A DNA stretch of 45,264 bases, from NCBI GenBank assembly GCA_964510055.1, contig CAZDZY010000008.1, positions 1 through 45,264 of the forward strand, read 5' to 3'. Position numbers and translations under genes: made by a program. Source of the DNA: DTFZ01 sp964510055 (lineage in GTDB: Bacteria > Bacillota > Clostridia > Christensenellales > SZUA-584). Position 1 is the first letter of the stretch. Each line of letters opens with the position of its first letter. Under the pieces are notes generated by a model. It worked only from the letters and a program-made list of their open reading frames with translations. It was not told the DNA's origin and did not search any database. Shown one piece after another: positions 32,006 to 39,729 of the stretch.

Positions 32006-32587
32006 ATGAATGAACAGGTTAAGAGGAGGAAGAAAAAGAAAATGCTTATTGCAATTATTGTACCGGTTGCGCTTATCGCAATAGCGGGAGCGTCGGTTGC
32101 CGGAGGGTTTGCCCTTATGAAGCATGAGTACAGCGACAGGACGGAGATATTTGCTTCAACGTCGGATGCGCCGAAAAAGGCTCTGGTCGTGTATCAGCCT
32201 TCGGTCACATCGGCGTCGTCCGATGTGGCGCACGCCATAGCAAAGGGACTCAACGATTCAGGGTATGAGGTAAAGCTCAGCAATCCCGGCAGGCATCTGT
32301 CTGCGGATATTTCGCCATATTCAGTCATCGTTATCGGCATGCCGAATTACGGAGGCTCGATAGTGGAGCCTTTATCTGATTACATCGGGAAGATCGATGA
32401 TTTTTCAGGCAAGAGGGTAATACTCTTCTCGACTTCCGGCGGAATTGGCAATATGCTGGAGCTTGAAAAGCTGGCTGCGTTGATACATGGCGCGAAACCG
32501 TATAAAGCTGTCAAATATCAGGCAAGCAAAATGGAAGAGAATAAATCGGCTTCATATCAGCTGGGAGTAGAGGCAGCCGGATTATGA
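32006..32587 (+). CDS. Membrane-anchored flavodoxin-like protein, predicted to face outward
   Basis: 193 residues. The basic N-terminus (VKRRKKKK) and one helix (about 13-38) followed by an acidic stretch predict an inside-N, outside-C orientation. The flavodoxin-like domain (about 55-190) has KALVVYQPS with a Ser/Thr-rich phosphate loop (VTSASSD), VIVIGMPNYGGSI, and VILFSTSGG. Ordinary flavodoxins are cytosolic, so an extracytoplasmic one is unusual; the orientation is an inference from charge. It overlaps the next gene by 4 bp (ATGA), implying co-translation. A wholly cytosolic catalytic role with reversed topology cannot be excluded. Confidence 0.75.
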   Translation: MNEQVKRRKKKKMLIAIIVPVALIAIAGASVAGGFALMKHEYSDRTEIFASTSDAPKKALVVYQPSVTSASSDVAHAIAKGLNDSGYEVKLSNPGRHLSADISPYSVIVIGMPNYGGSIVEPLSDYIGKIDDFSGKRVILFSTSGGIGNMLELEKLAALIHGAKPYKAVKYQASKMEENKSASYQLGVEAAGL

Positions 32588-33210
32588 CTATGAGCATGGC
32601 AAGACATATCCCGAATATTATAACGCTTGCCCGTATTCCGCTCACGATACTGCTGTTATATCTGATACTGCAGCGGGAATACATGGCCGCCGCCATGGTT
32701 TTTGCCGCGATATGCCTTACCGATATATCGGATGGCGCCGCGGCGAGAGCGCTGGGGGCATGTTCGCGCCTCGGAGCATACCTGGATGTCGCCTCCGACC
32801 TGCTTTACGTTATAACGTCGCTGGCTGTATTGAATATAAACGGGCGTGTGCCCCTTTGGTTCATGGCAGTTGTTGTATTGAAATTCATCGAATTCGTCGT
32901 CACGTCGCGTATATTGAAACGAAGAGGCGAGGCAGGCGCATGGATATTCGATTGGCTCGGGCGTTGTTTTGCCGCGCTGGCCTTCATATCCCCCGGTGTT
33001 TTCTGCATTGCCGCGTTATTGCCGGAGGTTTCGGAATATGTTGCTTATTTATTGCTTATACCGGCCTGTGTATTTGCAGTTGCGTCATCAGCCGCGAGAG
33101 CTATGCGATGCGTCAGACATGTGAAACCGGGGAAATTATGTTTACGGAACCAGACGAACATGCTTCGGTTTAAACTTCTGAGCAGATGTTTAAAAAGTAC
33201 GAATGGCTAA
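32584..33210 (+). CDS. CDP-alcohol phosphatidyltransferase family protein
   Basis: 208 residues, about six membrane helices. The complete family motif is visible near residues 45-70: DISDG, AAR, then G, D and D at the right spacing (DxxDGxxAR...GxxxDxxxD), as DISDGAAAR and GAYLDVASD. Members transfer a phosphatidyl group from CDP-diacylglycerol to an alcohol such as glycerol phosphate or inositol phosphate. The acceptor is not predictable here. Its start overlaps the flavodoxin stop in an ATGA. A terminator follows. A phospholipid enzyme linked to a TetR and a flavodoxin is an unusual combination. Confidence 0.9.
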   Translation: MTMSMARHIPNIITLARIPLTILLLYLILQREYMAAAMVFAAICLTDISDGAAARALGACSRLGAYLDVASDLLYVITSLAVLNINGRVPLWFMAVVVLKFIEFVVTSRILKRRGEAGAWIFDWLGRCFAALAFISPGVFCIAALLPEVSEYVAYLLLIPACVFAVASSAARAMRCVRHVKPGKLCLRNQTNMLRFKLLSRCLKSTNG

Positions 33211-33240
33211 GTAAAAAGAAGGAATAATGTATAAATACAG

Positions 33241-33272
33241 AAAGAGGCTTATATAAGAGGGCCTCTTTTTTG
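33241..33272 (+). terminator. Terminator of the TetR / flavodoxin / CDP-AP cassette
   Basis: AAAGAGGC (33241-33248) / GCCTCTTT (33261-33268) followed by T residues. It has the same stem core as the tkt terminator. Confidence 0.85.
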
Positions 33273-33341
33273 TCTACTGATTTAAGGCGTCTTGACTGCT
33301 TGTCTGAGTATTCGGTCAGTCAAAGGGAGGCAATCCGGTAG

Positions 33342-33416
33342 GCGAAGGCGAAGGCAGCGCTGAAAAAATAAAGTTAGAATATAAAAAAGGGGCTTTATGA
33401 TAAAAGCCTCTTTTTT
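33342..33416 (+). repeat. Direct repeat copy 2: duplicated tkt 3' end
   Basis: The first 30 bases are identical to 31245-31274 (last tkt codons and stop), with a related but diverged terminator after them. No tkt coding sequence precedes this copy, so it is a detached 3' fragment. Confidence 0.9.
33385..33416. terminator. Bidirectional terminator at the end of the signal peptidase operon
   Basis: GGGGCTTT / AAAGCCTC with T-tracts on both strands. On the minus strand it follows the signal peptidase stop at 33425. Confidence 0.8.
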
Positions 33417-33424
33417 GTAGCGGA

Positions 33425-34009
33425 TTATAATCCGCTCATCTTGTCAAACGGCCAGATGATGAAGTCGGCCTTTCCCAGTATCTTGCCGTATGGTATGGGC
33501 CCAACATAGGGTTTTCTCGAGTCCGTAGAGTCGTTCCTGTTGTCGCCCATCACGGCCACATTGTCTTCGGGAACAGTGAATTCCCCCGTGTCCTCGTTAT
33601 GTGTTCCGGCAAAATAATCATAGTTCGGCGTTCCGTCAATGTACAGCACTCCGCCTTCCACTTTTATTTTCTCTCCCGGCAGGCCGACGACGCGCTTTAT
33701 ATAAGTATCTTTGCTGTCGGGAAACGAACAGATAATTATATCGCCGCGCTGAGGGCTGCGGAACCAGTACGACACCCTTTCCATGAAAACGTATTCGTTT
33801 TTGTAAAGGATAGGCTGCATCGACGGCCCGTCAACGCGCACAAACTCGAATACGAACAACCTTAAGGCCAGCGCGATAATAACGGCGGCGGCAAGAGAAA
33901 CGATCCATCCTATAGCCTCGCGTTTATTGAATTCTTTTTTCAGCCGCATTCTTGTCTGCGCGCTCTCGCCGTCTTCGGAGACGGAATTATATGCGGAAAA
34001 GTTTATCAT
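33425..34009 (-). CDS. lepB: Signal peptidase I (copy 1)
   Basis: 194 residues. One N-terminal helix (about 32-52), catalytic Ser in GPSMQP (about residue 62), catalytic Lys in TYIKRVVGLPG (about residue 105), and the C-terminal box GDNRNDSTDSR. This is type I signal peptidase, Gram-positive SipS-like, cleaving Sec and Tat signal peptides outside the membrane. A highly similar paralogue lies 50 bp upstream in the same orientation. It is last in an operon starting with MscS. Confidence 0.95.
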   Translation of the reverse strand: MINFSAYNSVSEDGESAQTRMRLKKEFNKREAIGWIVSLAAAVIIALALRLFVFEFVRVDGPSMQPILYKNEYVFMERVSYWFRSPQRGDIIICSFPDSKDTYIKRVVGLPGEKIKVEGGVLYIDGTPNYDYFAGTHNEDTGEFTVPEDNVAVMGDNRNDSTDSRKPYVGPIPYGKILGKADFIIWPFDKMSGL

Positions 34010-34059
34010 CCGGATATCCTTGCAATATGTTTTTCAGAATTAATACCGACGCAAAAAGA

Positions 34060-34647
34060 TCACAGGCCGTGTATCTTGTCCGGCGGAAAGATCACGAATA
34101 CCGCTTTGCCTATTATCTTGTTATACGGAATGGGGCCGACGGTCGAATCCCTTGAGTCCCGCGATTGGTTCCTGTTGTCGCCCATTACCATCACGCTGTT
34201 TTCCGGCACGATAAGCTCCGCCATGTCTTTGTCGATGGCGCCGCCGAAAAAATCGTGGTCGGGCACGCCGTTTATATACAGCACGCCGTCCGCTACCTTT
34301 AAACTATCGCCGGGCTCTCCGATAACGCGCTTAACGAACGACTGATTGCTTTTGGGGAAAGAACAGATCACTATATCTCCCCTTTCGGGATGGCGGAACC
34401 AGTACGTGACCTTCTCCATGAACACATATTCGTCTGAGTAAAGAGTCGGCTGCATCGACGGCCCTTCTACGCGTATAAATTCGAATACGAAGAACCTTAA
34501 CGCCAGAGCAATTATAACTGCGGCTGCTATAGAGATGATCCACCCTTTTATTTCACGGTCGCGGTATTCCTTTTTAAATTCGACCCTTGACGAAAGCTCG
34601 GAGCCTTCGTCCGGATCAGAACGGTCGAAATCAGTTTGATGCTTCAT
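34060..34647 (-). CDS. lepB: Signal peptidase I (copy 2)
   Basis: 195 residues, clearly a tandem paralogue of the copy at 33425-34009. The helix is at about 33-53, Ser in GPSMQP, Lys in SFVKRVIGEPG, and GDNRNQSRDSR near the C-terminus. The N-terminal cytosolic tails differ, while the helix and catalytic core are similar. The start overlaps the end of the DUF951 gene by 17 bp. Two co-transcribed copies suggest a high secretion load or different substrate preferences. Confidence 0.95.
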   Translation of the reverse strand: MKHQTDFDRSDPDEGSELSSRVEFKKEYRDREIKGWIISIAAAVIIALALRFFVFEFIRVEGPSMQPTLYSDEYVFMEKVTYWFRHPERGDIVICSFPKSNQSFVKRVIGEPGDSLKVADGVLYINGVPDHDFFGGAIDKDMAELIVPENSVMVMGDNRNQSRDSRDSTVGPIPYNKIIGKAVFVIFPPDKIHGL

Positions 34648-34834
34648 CGGCTAATACCCTTTTCAATCTTTTTATAAAAACCTCGTGCGGAAGCATTACA
34701 ATATGGCCGCAGCCAAGGCATTTAATTTTTACATCCATGCCGACACGTATGACGCGCCATTTATTTTCGCCGCAGGGATGCGGCTTTTTCATCTGGACGG
34801 TGGCACCCAGCGAATATTCCAAAATTGCCCCCAT
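34631..34834 (-). CDS. DUF951 family protein
   Basis: 67 residues. It matches the small DUF951 family of Firmicutes: VQMKKPHPCGENKWRVIRVGMDVKIKCLGCGHIVMLP, with Cys at about 21, 39 and 42 that could bind zinc. It starts 1 bp after the MscS stop and overlaps the signal peptidase start. Function is unknown; in many Firmicutes it sits beside mscS-like genes, as here. Confidence 0.9.
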   Translation of the reverse strand: MGAILEYSLGATVQMKKPHPCGENKWRVIRVGMDVKIKCLGCGHIVMLPHEVFIKRLKRVLADEASN

Positions 34835-34835
34835 A

Positions 34836-35705
34836 TTATTTATTCAATACGACTCTGCGCGGATACGGCATACTTATGCCGCTGCCTTCAAACTTCTCAA
34901 TTATCATGCGGCGCAAAGCCCTCTCCGTTTCCCAGTGCGTAAGCGGCTTTACTCTTATTATCATTCGCATCACCAAACCGGAGCCGCTAAGCTCTATTAT
35001 ACCAAGCACATGCGGTTCTTCAAGTATATTATCATGATTTTCCATGTATTCCAACCCCATATCATGCATAATACCGCTGATCTTTCCTACATCCGATTCA
35101 AATGTAACGGGGATGTCTATTACGGCAAGCATGTCTTTCCGCGAGTAGTTTATAACTTTTGTTATGCTGCCGTTAGGTATCGTCATGATCTCGCCGGTAA
35201 ACTTAAGTATGCTCGTCGTTCTTATGGTAATAGCGTCGACTGTGCCTTTTTCGCCGTCTACTTCGATATATTCCCCTACCGAATACTGGTTTTCCATGAG
35301 CATGAACAGCCCGGAGACCACGTCTTTTACCAAACTCTGCGCCCCGAAAGCAATCGCTATGCCCCCGATACCGGCAGTCGTGATGAGAGAGCCCACTGTT
35401 GCGCCCAGCCCCAGTATGCTCAATATTGCGGTAACGGCCAGAAAATAGACGGCGTATCTTGACACAGAGATGAATATACTTTCCACCGTCTCTCTTTTTC
35501 TTGCCATCGTTGAGAAAGGCCGCCCTTTCCTTCGTCTTTTAAGTACCCTCTTTATAAACTTCCTTATAACAACGATGGATATTTTGGAAAGGATCAGTAT
35601 GCCTATTATCTTAAACAGACTTAATAATATCACGTCGGCGTCTTTGCCGAAATCTTTTAAAAATTCCGTTACGCTTTCCCATATGTTTGTAAAGAACTTT
35701 TCCAT
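34836..35705 (-). CDS. MscS-family mechanosensitive ion channel
   Basis: 289 residues from ATG 35705; a TTG nine codons upstream is less likely. Three N-terminal helices end in the pore-lining TM3 region (GIGGIAIAFGAQSLVKDVVSGLF, rich in Gly and Ala), followed by the MscS beta domain (VGEYIEVDGEKGTVDAITIRTT, then IMTIPNGSI) and the C-terminal alpha/beta domain. It releases solutes on hypo-osmotic shock. It is first in a minus-strand operon with DUF951 and two signal peptidases. Confidence 0.93.
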   Translation of the reverse strand: MEKFFTNIWESVTEFLKDFGKDADVILLSLFKIIGILILSKISIVVIRKFIKRVLKRRRKGRPFSTMARKRETVESIFISVSRYAVYFLAVTAILSILGLGATVGSLITTAGIGGIAIAFGAQSLVKDVVSGLFMLMENQYSVGEYIEVDGEKGTVDAITIRTTSILKFTGEIMTIPNGSITKVINYSRKDMLAVIDIPVTFESDVGKISGIMHDMGLEYMENHDNILEEPHVLGIIELSGSGLVMRMIIRVKPLTHWETERALRRMIIEKFEGSGISMPYPRRVVLNK

Positions 35706-35856
35706 ATATTCATCGTCCCCGTATAACGGCAAATGATACGGAGAAAGCTTATTATAATGAAAATCAGGCTCGTAATTGATAGTAATCGTATTTATAATCT
35801 CAGATTAAATAGGTTATAAACAAAGAAAGCAAATATGGATATATGTAAACGGAATG

Positions 35857-36013
35857 AAGGCCGCTGAAAAGCCCCAAAACGGGGTCCCCGAAAAGCCTAA
35901 AGCTTTTCGGGGCAAAAAATACAAGGGATTTCCCGCATTGCGACGAGATGTAGCAGCGCTACATTGAGGAGTAAGCGGAAAAACAACACAGTAGCCCAGC
36001 TTTTCAGCGGCCT
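35857..36013. repeat. Foldback repeat element, copy A
   Basis: 157 bp with 15-bp perfect terminal inverted repeats: AGGCCGCTGAAAAGC (35858-35872) and GCTTTTCAGCGGCCT (35999-36013). Inner hairpins are CCCC...GGGG, CCCCGAAAAGC/GCTTTTCGGGG, and ATGTAGC-AGC-GCTACAT. It is clearly homologous along its length to 37349-37507. No ORF lies inside. It could be a MITE-like element or a structured RNA. The flank 35733-35856 holds no recognisable gene. Confidence 0.85.
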
Positions 36014-36047
36014 GAAGCGTATTTACAATTTTTTTACCCTGCCGTTG

Positions 36048-36076
36048 TTGCAATCAATAAGTGTTCATGAGACAAT
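36048..36076 (+). promoter_or_regulatory. Weak candidate promoter of the foldase gene
   Basis: TTGCAA (36048-36053), 17-bp spacer, GACAAT (36071-36076), just downstream of foldback element A. Confidence 0.35.
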
Positions 36077-36092
36077 ATGTGTAATAAAAAAT

Positions 36093-36100
36093 GGAGGAGA
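36093..36100 (+). promoter_or_regulatory. Ribosome site fixing a TTG start for the foldase
   Basis: GGAGGAGA at 36093-36100 lies 5 bases before TTG 36106. The ATG at 36091 overlaps the site itself and is therefore unlikely to be the start. Confidence 0.8.
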
Positions 36101-36105
36101 GCAAA

Positions 36106-37263
36106 TTGAAAAGAAAGATAACACTGCTGGTATGTGTTGTTATAACAGCAGCCATGATATTCGGCGCATGTTCCAAAGGGGCGCCAAATTCGAGCGCCAG
36201 CCCGTCGCCGGGCGGTTCCGCTGCAAACAGCGAAACCGTTATTATCGGCGAGATCGACGGAAAGCCGGTATACAAGAGCGAGCTTGAATCGTGGCTTACC
36301 ATGATGGGCGGCAGCGATATACTTACCGACCCTTCTTATTCGGATTCCATACAGGATATACTCGATACGTTTATGTCGATTAAAACCCTGGATACGGAGA
36401 TAATCAAAAGAGGATATCTCGATAATCTTACAAGCGACCAGCTCGCAGAGGCTGAGCAAAGCGCTCAGGAGGCCATTGACAGCAACGTTCAAGACTCCGG
36501 CATGACCGAAGAACAGCTGCTTACCTCTATAGGTTTTACCAAAGACCAGCTTATAGAACAATATAAGCTAAATTTAGCCGAAGGCGCGGCGTTTACCGAC
36601 CTTGTAGGCAACGTGAAGCCGACGGAGGAACAGATAAAGAATGAGTACGACACCACCGTCGCGTCCCAGAAATCAGCGATAGACGCCGACCCGACGCAAT
36701 ATGTATCATATGTAAATTCCGGGACGGACGTATATTATGTTCCGACGGGAGCCCGTATGGTCAGGAAGCTGCTCATACCCATAGACACAGCGTGGGCTGA
36801 TTCGATAAGCCAGCTTCGCGCATCGGGCTATGACGAACAGGCTGATGTATTGTTTGAGAGCGCGCTTTCAAAAATACAGTCAAAAGCTGATGAAGTAAAG
36901 AGTAAAATAAAATCCGGCCTCAGTTTCAATGACGCGATGACGCAGTATAACGAGGATGCGAACGCGACGGACGGCGGTTATCCGGTAATGGCCGAAACTA
37001 CCGATTACCCTGCAAAGTTTACCGAGAAGGCAATGGCGCTCACATCCGTAGGGCAGACCTCCGAACTGTTTTCAACTGACGAAGGTTACCAGGTAATAGA
37101 ATACACATCAGATGTAACGCCGGGCACTGTCGCTTTTGAGAGCGTAAAAGATAAAATAAGCGAAAGCCTGCTTGCGCAGGTGCAGAGTGACGCATGGACG
37201 GCTATGATAGAACAGTGGAAAAACGACCACAGCGTTAAAACGTTTAAAGATAACCTGAAATGA
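36106..37263 (+). CDS. PrsA/SurA-like parvulin peptidyl-prolyl isomerase lipoprotein
   Basis: 385 residues from TTG 36106. The signal peptide ends in lipobox IFGAC (Cys22), followed by a Ser/Pro/Gly linker. A SurA-N-like helical region (about 45-180) includes IGEIDGKPVYKSELESWL and EEQLLTSIGFTKDQLIEQYK, and a parvulin-type domain (about 215-350) includes ARMVRKLLIPID, GLSFNDAMTQYNED and TDEGYQVIEYTSDV. It likely helps fold secreted proteins at the outer face of the membrane, fitting the secretion-related genes nearby. The parvulin domain has an insertion and an atypical catalytic region, so isomerase activity is uncertain. It is bracketed by two copies of a foldback repeat. Confidence 0.88.
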   Translation: MKRKITLLVCVVITAAMIFGACSKGAPNSSASPSPGGSAANSETVIIGEIDGKPVYKSELESWLTMMGGSDILTDPSYSDSIQDILDTFMSIKTLDTEIIKRGYLDNLTSDQLAEAEQSAQEAIDSNVQDSGMTEEQLLTSIGFTKDQLIEQYKLNLAEGAAFTDLVGNVKPTEEQIKNEYDTTVASQKSAIDADPTQYVSYVNSGTDVYYVPTGARMVRKLLIPIDTAWADSISQLRASGYDEQADVLFESALSKIQSKADEVKSKIKSGLSFNDAMTQYNEDANATDGGYPVMAETTDYPAKFTEKAMALTSVGQTSELFSTDEGYQVIEYTSDVTPGTVAFESVKDKISESLLAQVQSDAWTAMIEQWKNDHSVKTFKDNLK

Positions 37264-37275
37264 TTTTAAGCAGAT

Positions 37276-37297
37276 CTGACCCGGCTTAAACGGCCGG
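37276..37297 (+). repeat. Terminator-like hairpin arm, copy 1 of a 22-bp direct repeat
   Basis: CTGACCCGGCTTA plus CGGCCGG recurs at 37506-37527 with two mismatches. The pair flanks foldback element B. This copy can form a hairpin but lacks a T-tract. Confidence 0.7.
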
Positions 37298-37348
37298 ATC
37301 AGATTGATAGCAGAATATATAGAAAGAATATTTTGTGTTATTTAAAGG

Positions 37349-37507
37349 AAGGCCCTTAAAAAGCCCCAACACGGAGCCCCTGGAAGCCTAAGGCTTTTTG
37401 GGGCAATAAATGCAAGGCGTTTTCCCGCATTATAACAGAGATGCTTCAGCGCTGCTTCAAGGAGCAAGCGGAAAAACAACGAAGTACTCGGGCTTTCTCA
37501 GTGGCCT
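37349..37507. repeat. Foldback repeat element, copy B
   Basis: 159 bp homologous to copy A: shared blocks include AAGCCCCAA, GGCTTTTTGGGGCAA, TTTCCCGCATT, AGATG...CAGCGCTGC, GGAG(C/T)AAGCGGAAAAACAAC. The terminal inverted repeats AGGCCCTTAAAAAGCCC and GGGCTTTCTCAGTGGCCT pair imperfectly. No ORF was found. Confidence 0.85.
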
Positions 37508-37508
37508 G

Positions 37509-37537
37509 ACCCGGCTTATGCGGCCGGGTTTTTGTTC
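37509..37537 (+). terminator. Terminator downstream of the foldase gene
   Basis: ACCCGGC (37509-37515) / GCCGGGT (37523-37529) followed by TTTTTG. It is separated from the gene end by foldback element B. Confidence 0.75.
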
Positions 37538-37606
37538 TGACGCAATAAAGCGAGCAGGAGTAAATACCGGGACAAAATGGGACAAGCGGAAAAAACGGCT
37601 CGCGTA

Positions 37607-37635
37607 TTGAATACGTTTGTAGTGTATGTTATATT
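37607..37635 (+). promoter_or_regulatory. Promoter of the DUF1015 / lysC / AEC operon
   Basis: TTGAAT (37607-37612), 17-bp spacer, TATATT (37630-37635), 73 bp before ATG 37708. The ribosome site is AGGAGGGG. Confidence 0.7.
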
Positions 37636-37707
37636 TACCGTATGCCCTAAAAAGCTGATTTTCTTGGGGTAACGGGAAAGCGGGCTGCTTTCTTCAGGAG
37701 GGGAATA

Positions 37708-39729
37708 ATGGAAAGAACAGAACATGTGGGGATAATTTTTCCGGAGATATTGATACCGGAAGCGAAAACAAATTTAAAGAAATGGGCGGTTATTGCGTGT
37801 GATCAATTCACCTCAGACGAGGATTATTGGATAAAGGTAACAAAGACCGTAGGCGGAGCGCCGTCGACGCTTCATATCATCGTGCCCGAAGCATTCCTGC
37901 GAAACGAAGACATAAGCGAAAGGATAGGCCACGCAAAGGCCACGATGACTAATTTTGTCGAAGACGGCATATTGGTCCGGCTCCCGAAAGGAGTCGTGCT
38001 CGTTGAGCGCGAGACTCCTTACGGTACGAGGATAGGATTAATGCTCGCCGTTGATCTTGAAAGCTACGACTCAGACCATACAAAAAAGCCGCTTATCCGC
38101 GCAACGGAACTGACCGTTGCCGAAAGGGTACCGCCGAGAGTAAAGCTTCGCGAAGCGTCGATAATCGAATGCCCTCATATAATGCTGCTTATAGACGATA
38201 TAAAGAATTCAGTCCTCGGCCCGGTCTATAACCACAGAAAAGATGCGATTCAGGTATACGATACTCCGCTCATGATGGACGGCGGAAACGTAAAGGGCTG
38301 GTTTATCGACGATGAAGATATACTGGACGGTATAGTCGGCGCGCTTGAAAAGCTCAAGGAAAAGTCGAAAGACAGGATACTGTTTGCGGTAGGCGACGGC
38401 AACCATTCGCTTGCGTCGGCGAAAGCCGTGTGGGAAAACCGCAAGCAGCAGCTCACGGAAGAAGAGCGCGAGACGAGTCCTCTTCGCTATGCGCTTGTCG
38501 AAGTAGTTAACTTGTACGATAACGGCATAACGATGCTGCCGATACACAGGATGCTCTTTAACGTGGAGCCGTCCACTGCGCTCCGGACGCTTATATCCGT
38601 TCTTAACGGGATGGGCACGGAGGCGCGTATGATGTATACGAAAGGCGGAAGGACGCCCGTAAAGCCGGGAGTACAGATAATCAATTTTGAGTCGAAGATG
38701 AGCAAAGGCCGCATAGAGCTCGCAAAACCGCAGCATGAGCTTGTCGGGGTCACGCTTACCGCTGCGCTCGACAAACTGCTCGAAGAGATGCCTAAGGCTG
38801 AGATAGACTACATACACGGCGACGAAGAGTTTCACGAACTGGCGAACGAACATGGATGCCTCGGGTTTTTTATGGAGCCTATGGTAAAGGAAGACTTATT
38901 CGATTCGGTCATCCGGTATGGCGTACTGCCGAGAAAATCGTTCTCACTGGGGCGCCCGGAAGAGAAGCGCTATTATTTTGAATGCAGGCTGCTTGTAGAC
39001 GCGAGAGCCGCGCAGGATACTGACGAATACGAAGAAGACGAGATTTACGACGATGAGTTCCCGCAGGAAGATGACGGACAGGAAGCCCGCCGGACCTATG
39101 ACGGCCGGTATACCGACGAAGAGGAAGATGACGTTCCCGGGCCCGGGGAAACTGACGAGGGCTATTTCGCTGATGAAAAGCCGCTCAGCAAGCGCAAACA
39201 GCGCAAAGCTGAAAAAGCTGAAGAAAAGCAGAGTAAACGTAAACGCCGTGAAGCTGACGAAGGCGACGGGTATTCAGCCGACATAAGCAGGCCAAGGTAC
39301 GAAGACGAAGAAGAATATGACGATGGGCGCAGGCAGCCTGAATATATAGAAGAAGACGATCGTGCGGCAGATATACGCAGGCCAAGGTATGAAGACGAAG
39401 AAGAATACGACGATAAGCGCAGGCAGCCCGAATATGCAGAGGAACAAGAGGAGCCCGCGCCAGTCAAACGCAGGCAGCCCAAATATAAAGACGAAAAAGA
39501 GGAGCATAAGCCGGCCAGGCGCAGACAGCCTAAATATATAGACGAAGAAGACGATTACGCCGATAAACGCGGGCAGAGCGAAACAGCAGACGAAGAAGAG
39601 GAGTATGAATACGACAACGGGCAGCGCGAGGCGGAAGACTATGATGATGGTTTCGACTATTTCAGCGATGAAGGCACGCGCGCTCCGCGCAGGAAAGGAA
39701 GAGGGCTGTTCGGGCGGAGAAGAAGATAA
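37708..39729 (+). CDS. DUF1015 protein with a long charged repetitive C-terminal tail
   Basis: 673 residues. Residues 1 to about 428 form a standard DUF1015 domain: AVIACDQFTSDEDYW, RTPYG-type ERETPYGTRIGL, VGDGNHSLASAKA, and GCLGFFMEP. The remaining ~245 residues are low-complexity Glu/Asp/Lys/Arg/Tyr sequence with repeats such as RPRYEDEEEYDD and RRQPEY, two of them in an exact 90-bp period (39291 and 39381), ending in the basic GLFGRRRR. DUF1015 members are usually ~400-430 residues, so the tail is an addition, probably disordered. The function of the domain is not established. It starts an operon with aspartate kinase (TAATG overlap). Confidence 0.85.
   Translation: MERTEHVGIIFPEILIPEAKTNLKKWAVIACDQFTSDEDYWIKVTKTVGGAPSTLHIIVPEAFLRNEDISERIGHAKATMTNFVEDGILVRLPKGVVLVERETPYGTRIGLMLAVDLESYDSDHTKKPLIRATELTVAERVPPRVKLREASIIECPHIMLLIDDIKNSVLGPVYNHRKDAIQVYDTPLMMDGGNVKGWFIDDEDILDGIVGALEKLKEKSKDRILFAVGDGNHSLASAKAVWENRKQQLTEEERETSPLRYALVEVVNLYDNGITMLPIHRMLFNVEPSTALRTLISVLNGMGTEARMMYTKGGRTPVKPGVQIINFESKMSKGRIELAKPQHELVGVTLTAALDKLLEEMPKAEIDYIHGDEEFHELANEHGCLGFFMEPMVKEDLFDSVIRYGVLPRKSFSLGRPEEKRYYFECRLLVDARAAQDTDEYEEDEIYDDEFPQEDDGQEARRTYDGRYTDEEEDDVPGPGETDEGYFADEKPLSKRKQRKAEKAEEKQSKRKRREADEGDGYSADISRPRYEDEEEYDDGRRQPEYIEEDDRAADIRRPRYEDEEEYDDKRRQPEYAEEQEEPAPVKRRQPKYKDEKEEHKPARRRQPKYIDEEDDYADKRGQSETADEEEEYEYDNGQREAEDYDDGFDYFSDEGTRAPRRKGRGLFGRRRR
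39289..39480 (+). repeat. 90-bp period coding repeats in the DUF1015 tail
   Basis: The segment starting AGGCCAAGGTA at 39289 recurs at 39379 with few changes, encoding RPRYEDEEEYDDxRRQPEY twice. Shorter RRQP(K/E)Y motifs continue to about 39535. This is a recent internal duplication. Confidence 0.8.

Noticed and set aside
31245..33416. Integrative element with attachment sites
   Set aside because: The direct repeats look like att sites, but there is no integrase, relaxase or phage gene; only the repeat arrangement is reported.
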